A stretch of DNA of 64,000 nucleotides from JAXMCK01 sp046349395 (GTDB taxonomy: Bacteria; Pseudomonadota; Alphaproteobacteria; Geminicoccales; Geminicoccaceae): the NCBI GenBank assembly GCA_046349395.1, contig JAXMCK010000010.1, positions 84,744 through 148,743 on the forward strand. The letters run 5' to 3'. Position 1 is the first letter of the stretch; each line of letters begins with the position of its first letter. This document shows positions 57,777 to 64,000 of this stretch, in pieces. The translations under genes were made by a program, and so were the position numbers. The notes beneath the pieces were generated by a model. The model made no database searches. It was not told where the DNA came from and worked only from the letters and a program-made list of their open reading frames with translations.

Positions 57777-58808
57777 GTGCTCGGCTACCGCGTCTCACAG
57801 GCATTGGGCGTGGCAGCACGGCTCGCCATCGCCGATTTCCTCCGCGACGGCCCGCTCGGGGTCGACGAGCTGGCGCGGCTCGCCGGCGTGAAGCCCGACC
57901 CGCTGGCGCGGGTGCTGCGCCTGCTGACGGGGGAAGGCGTGTTCGAGGAGGTAGCACCGGATCGTTTCGCTCTGACGCCCCTGGCGGAGGAGCTACAAGC
58001 CGGGCACCTCCGACAACTTGCGGCACAGGACACGGATGCAACCAGCTGGACGGCCTGGGGCCGGCTAACCAACGCGGTGCGCACGGGCAAGCCGGCGTTC
58101 ACGAGCGCGCACGGCACCGATTTCGCCAGCTATCTGGGCGGACGTCCCGAGGTCGCCAAAGGTTTCGAGGCAGTGGCTGCGGAGGATCGGATCTGCTCCG
58201 CGGCTGCGATCGCTGAAGCCTATCCCATTCCACGCCACGCTCTCGTCGTGGATGTCGGGAGCAGCGACGACGACCTCCTCCTGCATCTCGTGCTGAGCCA
58301 CGATTCGATCCAAGGCGTCGCGTTCCGCGCGCCCGAGAAGCTCGATCCTGACAGACCGAGGGTCGCCGTTCTCTCGCTCCCGCTGAAGCCCGACGTCGAG
58401 GGCAACCTGTCGTTTCCGGGCATGAGGCACCTGACCGAGACGGGCCGCTACAGGCTCGTCATCGGGGATCTCGATGAGGACGCCATTCCAGAAGGCGGCA
58501 CGCACTACATCCTGAACAGGATCCTGCAGGACCGATGCGACGAGGCCTGCCTCGCCCTTCTGCAGCGGTGCCGGCGGGCGATGACGCCGTCCGCGCGTCT
58601 CCTGGTAGTCGACCGCGTGCTGCCGCCGCGGAACGAGGCTGGCGACGCCTTATTGGCCGACCTGGAGGGGCTGGTCATGGGCGGCAGCCGGGTGCGGCGG
58701 GAGGAGGATTATCGGCGCCTGCTCGGTGCTGCGGAACTGGAGCCGACACGCACCCTGTTCGTCAAGGGCGGGGTCGGCCTGATCGAGGCGCAGCGGCAGG
58801 GCGCATGA
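57777..58808 (+). CDS. Degenerate methyltransferase paralogue (probable pseudo-enzyme)
   Basis: 343 residues from GTG 57,777. It is a tandem paralogue of the previous gene (LGYRVSQALGVAARLAIADFLRDGPLGVDELARLAGVKPDPLARVLRLLTGEGVF). Conserved residues also continue upstream of the GTG in frame (QRLRRL), so the real start may be non-standard or lost. The SAM motif I has become VVDVGSSDDDLLLHL (normally VDVGGGAG), and the catalytic region HVLHDW has become RILQDR. It should neither bind SAM nor methylate. The frame is otherwise intact, so it may be a regulatory partner of its neighbour. Confidence 0.78.
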   Translation: MLGYRVSQALGVAARLAIADFLRDGPLGVDELARLAGVKPDPLARVLRLLTGEGVFEEVAPDRFALTPLAEELQAGHLRQLAAQDTDATSWTAWGRLTNAVRTGKPAFTSAHGTDFASYLGGRPEVAKGFEAVAAEDRICSAAAIAEAYPIPRHALVVDVGSSDDDLLLHLVLSHDSIQGVAFRAPEKLDPDRPRVAVLSLPLKPDVEGNLSFPGMRHLTETGRYRLVIGDLDEDAIPEGGTHYILNRILQDRCDEACLALLQRCRRAMTPSARLLVVDRVLPPRNEAGDALLADLEGLVMGGSRVRREEDYRRLLGAAELEPTRTLFVKGGVGLIEAQRQGA

Positions 58809-58867
58809 GGCAACCCGCGGCATCGTCGCCTCGTTGCTGGGCGACAGCGCAACGGGCAGGAGCAGGC

Positions 58868-60067
58868 ATGCTGGTTCGAATGGGTCTCGGGATGGCCGTG
58901 GTCGTGACGGGAATGACGGCGATCGCAGAGGCCCGCAGCGTTCCGCAGTCGGAGCGCGAGGCGGCGCAGATCCGGCAGGTGCTGCAGCAGGTCAGGCTGC
59001 CGCCGGGGTTCGCCATCGACCTCTACGCGATCGTACCCGGGGCGCGGCACATGGCGGTGGGCCCGAGTGGCGAGGTCACCTTCGTCGGGACGCGCTCGGC
59101 CGAGCTTTATGCCGTCGTCGACCGGGACAGGGACGGGAAGGTCGAGGCGGTCGAGCAGTTCGCGCCGGGCCTCACCTTCGATGCGCCGAACGGGCCGTGC
59201 TTCGCGCCGGACGGGTCGCTGTTCGTGCCGGAATTCGACCGGATCCGGATGTTCGAGGACGCGGAGAAGCTGCAGGGCGGCGACGTGCCTGCTGCGGTCG
59301 ACGTGGTGCCTGCGGGCAAGCTGATCCCGCCCGAGGTGAACTCGCAGAACCACGGGGCGCGGGTCTGCCGGATCGGGCCGGACGACCGGCTCTATGTGGC
59401 GATCGGGCAGCCCTTCAACGTGCCGCCGAAGAAGCTGCGCGACGTCTTCAAGCAGTGGGGTGTCGGCGGGATCGTGCGGATGGACCGCGATGGCGCTAAC
59501 CGCGAGGTGTTCGCCGACGGTATCCGCAACTCGGTCGGGATCGACTTCCGGCCGGGGACGAGCGAGCTGTGGTTCAGCGACAACCAGGTCGACCGCATGG
59601 GCGACGACATCCCGCCCGGCGAGATCAACCGGGCGACGCAAGCGGGTCAGAACTTCGGCTTTCCCTGGTACGGCGGCGGCACCGTGCGCACGGCCGAGTA
59701 CCGCGACGAGCGACCGCCGGCCGACGCCGTGCCGCCCGTGGTCGAGGAGGTGGCGCACGCGGCCGACCTCGGGCTCACCTTCTACACGGGGACGATGTTC
59801 CCCGAGACCTATCGCGGCGGGATCTTCTCCGCCCAGCACGGCTCATGGAACAGGAGCCAGCCAGTCGGGGCACGGGTGATGTTCACGGCGGTGGGTAAGG
59901 ACGGCACGGCGCGGGATTCCGTGCCGTTGGCAGAAGGCTGGCTGGCGCGGTCGGGCGAGTATCTCGGGCGGCCGGTCGACGTAGCGCCGCTGCCGGACGG
60001 CTCGATCCTCGTCTCCGACGATCTGCTTGGCGCGCTCTACCGGATCACCTACGTCGCCCCGGAGTGA
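58868..60067 (+). CDS. PQQ-type sorbosone/glucose dehydrogenase-like protein
   Basis: 399 residues from ATG 58,868 with GGAGCAGGC upstream. Signal peptide about 1-22 (AIAEA|R). The mature protein is a GSDH/sorbosone-dehydrogenase beta-propeller: LPPGFAIDLYAIVPGARHMAVGPSGEVTFVGT, DAPNGPCFAPDGSLFVPEFDRI, NSQNHGARVCRIGPDDRLYVAIGQPFNVP, GIRNSVGIDFRPGTSELWFSDNQVDRMGDDIPPGEIN and GGIFSAQHGSWNRS. It oxidises aldoses or sorbosone in the periplasm using PQQ. The cognate electron acceptor is not nearby. Confidence 0.88.
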   Translation: MLVRMGLGMAVVVTGMTAIAEARSVPQSEREAAQIRQVLQQVRLPPGFAIDLYAIVPGARHMAVGPSGEVTFVGTRSAELYAVVDRDRDGKVEAVEQFAPGLTFDAPNGPCFAPDGSLFVPEFDRIRMFEDAEKLQGGDVPAAVDVVPAGKLIPPEVNSQNHGARVCRIGPDDRLYVAIGQPFNVPPKKLRDVFKQWGVGGIVRMDRDGANREVFADGIRNSVGIDFRPGTSELWFSDNQVDRMGDDIPPGEINRATQAGQNFGFPWYGGGTVRTAEYRDERPPADAVPPVVEEVAHAADLGLTFYTGTMFPETYRGGIFSAQHGSWNRSQPVGARVMFTAVGKDGTARDSVPLAEGWLARSGEYLGRPVDVAPLPDGSILVSDDLLGALYRITYVAPE

Positions 60068-60086
60068 GACGGGGGAGGATCGCGGA

Positions 60087-61340
60087 ATGCGGGTGCGCGA
60101 CGTCGTCGAGGCGAGCCTCGAACGGATCGGTGCGGACGAGCTGAACTGCTGGAAGTTCCTCGACCCCGAGCACGCCCGGGCGCAAGCGGATGCGCTGGAC
60201 GCGTCGGGGAACAGGGACGCCCCGCTGTTCGGCGTCCCTGTAGGCGTCAAGGACATCGTCGATACGGCGGACATGCCGACCGAGAACGGCAGCCCGCTCT
60301 GCGCCGGTCGGCGGCCGCAGCGGGACGCCTGGGTGGTGAGCCGTCTGCGCGAGGCCGGGGCCGTCATCCTCGGCAAGACCGTCACGACCGAGTTCGCTTG
60401 CTTCGCGCCGCTGGGCGGGACGCGCAATCCTCACGATCCCGAGCGGACGCCGGGCGGCAGCTCGTCGGGCTCGGCGGCGGCGGTGGCGGCCGGCATGGTG
60501 CCGTTGGCCATCGGCAGCCAGACGAACGGCTCGGTGATCCGGCCGGCCTCGTTCTGCGGTGTTCACGGCTTCAAGCCGACGATGGGCCTGATCCCGCGCA
60601 CGGGCTTCCTGACGACGGCACACAGCCTCGACCATCCGGGCATGTTCGCTGACTCATTGGAAGGCATAGCCCTCCTGATGGAGGTGCTGGCCGGGTACGA
60701 TCCCGATGACCCCACGACCTCGCCCAAGGCGAGGCGGGCCTTTCGGAAGTTCGTCGCGGAGGGACCGGCGGCACCCCCTCGCCTCGCCTTCGTGCGCGGT
60801 CCGACCTGGGACATGGCCGAACCGGCGACGGTGACGGCGTTCGAGCGCCTGGCAGCAAAGCTAAGCGCCCGCGAGGTGGCGCTGCCGGCCGAGTTCGACG
60901 ATGCGGTGGCGGTGCACCGGACCTTGTGGACCACGGAGCTGGCCTTTCACCTGCGCCGCTTCCTGCCCGAGGGGCGGGCCCAAATGAGCCCGGAACTGCT
61001 GGCACTGATCGACGCAGGACAGGCGACGGATGCGCAGACCTACTTACGGGCGCTGGCGACTCGGAAGGATCTGATCGCCTCGCTGGACCGGCTCTTCGCC
61101 GACTACGACGCCATCCTGACGCCGGCGGCTCCGGGCGAGGCGCCCAAGGGTATAGGGGCAACGGGGAGCCCGGCCTTCTGCACGCTCTGGTCGCTGACGG
61201 GCGTACCGGCGATCAGCCTGCCGCTGTTGACGGCACCGAGCGGGATGCCGATGGGCGTCCAACTCGTCGGTGCACCCGGCGACGATGCGCGGCTGCTGGC
61301 GAACGCCCGTTGGGTACGGGAGGCGCTCAGCCTGGGGTAG
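60087..61340 (+). CDS. Amidase (amidase signature family)
   Basis: 417 residues from ATG 60,087 with GGGGGAGG upstream. K55 in PVGVKDIVD, the GGSSSGSAAA block near 123-131 and S149 in IGSQTNGSVIRPA give a complete Ser-cisSer-Lys site. Shorter than the amidase at 22,956 and of a different subgroup (closer to small aryl/alkyl amidases). It follows the PQQ enzyme by 19 bp. The stop overlaps the convergent lipid-kinase gene by 14 bp. Confidence 0.88.
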   Translation: MRVRDVVEASLERIGADELNCWKFLDPEHARAQADALDASGNRDAPLFGVPVGVKDIVDTADMPTENGSPLCAGRRPQRDAWVVSRLREAGAVILGKTVTTEFACFAPLGGTRNPHDPERTPGGSSSGSAAAVAAGMVPLAIGSQTNGSVIRPASFCGVHGFKPTMGLIPRTGFLTTAHSLDHPGMFADSLEGIALLMEVLAGYDPDDPTTSPKARRAFRKFVAEGPAAPPRLAFVRGPTWDMAEPATVTAFERLAAKLSAREVALPAEFDDAVAVHRTLWTTELAFHLRRFLPEGRAQMSPELLALIDAGQATDAQTYLRALATRKDLIASLDRLFADYDAILTPAAPGEAPKGIGATGSPAFCTLWSLTGVPAISLPLLTAPSGMPMGVQLVGAPGDDARLLANARWVREALSLG

Positions 61341-62313
61341 CGGGCGGTGCCAGAACCCGGAGTGCGCCGGGCCGGATGCGGACCTTCAGCGGACCCTGCA
61401 TGATCTCGACCTCGCCGTCGAAGGCTACGGGCACGCGGCTCGCCCGCAGGCGGATCTCGAGTCCGCGCACCTTCATGACGTTGAAGTCGCGGGCGCCGTC
61501 GAGGCCGATGAAGGCGGCACGGGTAACGAGGCGGACGAGGCCGATGGGGCCCTGGACGCGGGCGACCAGCAACCACAGCTCGCCGGCGTCCATGGTGCCG
61601 GCGCGGTGCGGCTTCAGATAATCGAAGCTGTACTCGTTCACACCGATGAAGAGCAGCGGCGTGCGGTAGGGCTTGGCCTGGCCTTCGAGGCAGAGGGTCA
61701 GCCGGCGGCGGGGGAAGCGCCAGAGCAGGCGACCGAAGGCCAGCGCCATGGCGGGCCACTTGCCCAGCCCGTGCATCTCGCGCCGGCGCTCACGGTCGAT
61801 GACCATGTAGGGGTAGGCGCCGATCACCGAGTTGTTGATGAAGATCCGGCCGTTGACCTCGCCGACGTCGACGCTGCGGATCTCGGCCGTGGTCAGCGCC
61901 CGGGCGGCGGCCTCGATGTCGGCCGGCATACCGACGTCGCCGGCGAAGTGGTTGAGCGTGCCGACGGGGAGCACGCCCATGGTGACGCCGCTGTCGGCCA
62001 TGACACCGGCGACCGTGCTGACCGAGCCGTCGCCACCGCCGACGACCACGGCATCGAGCCTTCCGGCGCGGGCGTCCTCGCGGGCGGCTTCGGCCATGGG
62101 TCGCAGTTCGGCGCCGGCGACAAAGTGGAGGTCGGCGTCGATGCCGGCGGCGTCGAACACGGACTGCAGCTTGTCGCGGACGGTATCGACGCCCTGCGCC
62201 AGCATGGTGCCGCCGCCGCGATTGATGAGGACACGGAAGCGGCGGGCGACAGGTGCGGGCCGGTCGGTCGCGGGCTTCGCGTCAGTGTCGAGAGTCTGGT
62301 CGATGGCGGCCAT
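61327..62313 (-). CDS. Diacylglycerol kinase/LCB5 family protein
   Basis: 328 residues. FRVLINRGGGTMLAQGVDTVRDKLQSVFDAAGI and LDAVVVGGGDGSVSTVAGVMADSGVTMGVLPVGTLNHFAGD with the GGGDGS motif are typical of the DAGK catalytic domain (YegS/DgkB/LCB5 group). It phosphorylates a lipid such as diacylglycerol; bacterial members are often of uncertain substrate. The C-terminal part is the beta-domain of the family. Confidence 0.88.
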   Translation of the reverse strand: MAAIDQTLDTDAKPATDRPAPVARRFRVLINRGGGTMLAQGVDTVRDKLQSVFDAAGIDADLHFVAGAELRPMAEAAREDARAGRLDAVVVGGGDGSVSTVAGVMADSGVTMGVLPVGTLNHFAGDVGMPADIEAAARALTTAEIRSVDVGEVNGRIFINNSVIGAYPYMVIDRERRREMHGLGKWPAMALAFGRLLWRFPRRRLTLCLEGQAKPYRTPLLFIGVNEYSFDYLKPHRAGTMDAGELWLLVARVQGPIGLVRLVTRAAFIGLDGARDFNVMKVRGLEIRLRASRVPVAFDGEVEIMQGPLKVRIRPGALRVLAPPATPG

Positions 62314-62396
62314 GCGCGGTCCTTCCGGCGAGGTCCAGGGCTACCTCACCGGACAGAACACGCGTGGCCGTAAGCTGTTCCTTAGCGGCGGCGGCC

Positions 62397-62840
62397 TCAG
62401 CCGCCAAAGCGCGACTTCAGGGCATCCAGACCGGACTTGAAGACAGCACCGGCGAAGGTGTCGACCCAGGTCGGGATCTGGGAGGGCTCGCAGTCGAACA
62501 GCGTCCACCACTCGACGAAGCTGCGGCCGCCGTCGGTGACGGGGGTGACGCGGAGCGTGGCGTGGTAGTTATGCACGCCTTCGAACGGCGAGCTGACGAT
62601 GGTGTAGGTGTAGAAGCGGTCGGTGTCGGAGAGGGCCAGGAGGGTCTCGACCACGCTGCCGCCACCATCCTTCAGCGTCAGCGTGCGGACGCAACCGACG
62701 GCATGGCCCGCCGCACCGGCATCCAGCCGGCTCTCGGCGATGGCGGGATGCCAGGACGGCAGACCGTTGAAGTCGCGAATGGCGGCCCAGACCTTGTCGG
62801 CCGGGGCGTTGACGACGGTGCTGGCATAGGCTTTGGGCAT
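62397..62840 (-). CDS. SRPBCC (polyketide cyclase-like) family protein
   Basis: 147 residues. KAYASTVVNAPADKVWAAIRDFNGLPSWHPAIAESRLDAG and GCVRTLTLKDGGGSVVETLLALSDTDRFYTYTIVSSPFEGV are typical of START/SRPBCC proteins with a hydrophobic cavity. The ligand is unknown. It is followed (minus strand) after 84 bp by the lipid-kinase gene and preceded by the UPF0261 gene (23-bp gap). Confidence 0.87.
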   Translation of the reverse strand: MPKAYASTVVNAPADKVWAAIRDFNGLPSWHPAIAESRLDAGAAGHAVGCVRTLTLKDGGGSVVETLLALSDTDRFYTYTIVSSPFEGVHNYHATLRVTPVTDGGRSFVEWWTLFDCEPSQIPTWVDTFAGAVFKSGLDALKSRFGG

Positions 62841-62863
62841 GGTTACCTCCCTCTAGGCTGCAG

Positions 62864-64000
62864 TCAGACGATGGCGCGAAAGGCGTCGACCAGAGCGGCC
62901 GCGAAGGCCGGGTCGTTGACGGCGTAGGGCAGCCGCTCGATCCGACGGCGGTCGGTCTGCCGTACCGTGCTCTCCAGGGCCTCGAACAAGGCGGCATCCG
63001 CGGCGGGGTCGTGGAACGGCTTGCCGGGAGCGTCGATCACCGACACGCCGCCCTCGGGCAGGAGCAGGCGGACCTCGCCCTCGCAGCGGTTCAGGCGCTC
63101 GCCCAGCCAGCGTCCGATGGAGGCGTTCTCCGCAGGCGTGGTCCGCATCAGCGTGACGGTCGGGTTGTGGACGTAGAGGTTGCGGCCCTCGAAGCGCTGC
63201 GGGACGGTTTCGCGCGGGCCGAAATTGACCATGTCGCAGGCGCCGACCGAGACCACGTAGGGGACGCGGGTACGAGCGATGGCGCCGATCCGGTCCTCGT
63301 CGCAGGCGAGGATGCCGCCGACGAGATGATCGGCGATCTCGGTCGTGGTGACGTCGATCACGCCCGTGATCAGGCCGCTGTCGACCAGCTTCTCCATCGA
63401 CCGGCCCCCGGTACCGGTGGCGTGGAAGACGAGGCAGTCATACTCGGCCTCGAGCGCGGCGGTGATGGCCTGCACGCAGGGCGTGGTGACGCCGAACATG
63501 GTGAGCCCGAGGGCCGGCTTGTCGCTGGCGGCCGCCGGTACCCGAAAACGCATCATGCCGGCCAGCGCGTGGGCGGCGTTGCCCAGGACCTGGCGCGAGA
63601 TGCGGTTCAGGCCCTGCACGTCGGTGACGGCGTGGACCATGGTGATGTCGACCGGCCCGACATAGGGCGCGACGTCGCCCGAGGCGAGCGTCGAGACGAG
63701 CACCTTGGGCGTGCCGACCGGCAGCGCGCGCATGCCGCGAGCGACCAGGCCGGAATTGCCCGAGCCGCCCGCACCGATCATCCCGCCGATATCGTTGCGG
63801 CTGGCCACGAAGCGCTCGAACGCCAACCCCATGGCCGTCACGGCGGCGCCGCGGTCGTCGCGGCCCAGAACAGCGGATGCACCCTCGGGATGGTGACCGG
63901 CGACCTCGGCGGCGGTGACGTCGACGTCCTTCGTCTCACTGAGGGTGCCGAGATCGACGGTGACGGTGTCCAGGCCGCAGTCGCGCAGCAGCGACGCCAG
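62864..64000 (-). CDS. UPF0261 / Tm-1-like ATP-binding protein, 5' end outside window
   Basis: The 378 C-terminal residues are present; the frame runs out of the window. At the upstream edge it reads LASLLRDCGLDTVTVDLGTLS, and later GLTMFGVTTPCVQAITAALEAEYDCLVFHATGTGGRSMEKLVDSGLITGVIDVTTTEIADHLVGG, which is characteristic of UPF0261 (Tm-1-like). The plant Tm-1 member inhibits tobamovirus replication; bacterial roles are open. It probably forms an operon with the SRPBCC gene. Confidence 0.88.
   Translation of the reverse strand: MASLLRDCGLDTVTVDLGTLSETKDVDVTAAEVAGHHPEGASAVLGRDDRGAAVTAMGLAFERFVASRNDIGGMIGAGGSGNSGLVARGMRALPVGTPKVLVSTLASGDVAPYVGPVDITMVHAVTDVQGLNRISRQVLGNAAHALAGMMRFRVPAAASDKPALGLTMFGVTTPCVQAITAALEAEYDCLVFHATGTGGRSMEKLVDSGLITGVIDVTTTEIADHLVGGILACDEDRIGAIARTRVPYVVSVGACDMVNFGPRETVPQRFEGRNLYVHNPTVTLMRTTPAENASIGRWLGERLNRCEGEVRLLLPEGGVSVIDAPGKPFHDPAADAALFEALESTVRQTDRRRIERLPYAVNDPAFAAALVDAFRAIV

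Overview
This window is a GC-rich, gene-dense chromosomal segment of an alphaproteobacterium. The best lineage evidence is a NepR/EcfG general-stress pair (55,433-55,654 and 54,701-55,303) preceded by two matches to the EcfG promoter (GGAAC-N16-CGTT); this sigma/anti-sigma system is known only from Alphaproteobacteria. The mixture of bacterial tetrahydromethanopterin/methanofuran biosynthesis genes, VPxPA-CTERM sorting proteins and many ABC uptake systems suggests a Rhodospirillales-type methylotroph or C1 co-metaboliser. The genus cannot be named from sequence alone. No rRNA, tRNA or CRISPR array was recognised.

Layout. 1-8,485: the tail of a probable glutamine synthetase, then a signalling locus with a giant hybrid histidine kinase (13 PAS domains) flanked by two OmpR-type response regulators. 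8,497-10,102: a complete ISNCY-type insertion sequence with a 6-bp target duplication, whose transposase is broken by one amber codon. 10,325-12,697: a small secreted protein and a class III cyclase/TPR protein. 12,766-22,308: a pterin/C1-cofactor island with folK, folP, an MfnE-like kinase, recX, a DmrA/AfpA-like flavoprotein, a DUF6513 dihydropteroate-synthase-like protein, DUF447, a divergent serine hydroxymethyltransferase and MfnB. A VapBC toxin-antitoxin module and two small genes sit inside it. 22,305-31,595: peptidase, amidase, oxidoreductase, an orphan sugar-binding protein, an ArsR operon with two operators, an exporter, an AraC regulator, an IolE-like dehydratase and two acetyltransferases. 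31,592-36,083: an amide/urea/branched-chain amino acid ABC transporter whose genes overlap by 4 bp straight into the acetyltransferases and iolE.

36,167-43,087: a beta-helix protein, OsmC, an HlyD/FUSC efflux pair and a sulfonate/nitrate-type ABC importer. 43,716-45,676: three VPxPA-CTERM proteins, two of them tandem paralogues of only 93-94 residues that share an upstream block; this is the most novel-looking part of the window. 45,728-49,021: glgB and a Xre/RES toxin-antitoxin pair. 49,022-50,722: a fluoride channel (CrcB) operon with DUF190 and two membrane proteins. 50,880-54,569: lipoprotein, a cyanide-insensitive-type cytochrome bd oxidase and a cupredoxin. 54,701-56,564: the stress sigma locus and cytochrome b561. 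56,693-64,000: tandem methyltransferase-like proteins (the second has lost its key motifs), a PQQ-type sugar dehydrogenase, an amidase, a lipid-kinase-like protein, an SRPBCC protein and a partial UPF0261 protein.

The main functional theme is making the archaeal-type C1 carriers tetrahydromethanopterin and methanofuran from pterin precursors. The downstream enzymes that use them (fae, mch, fhc, mtdB) are not in the window, so they should lie elsewhere in the genome.
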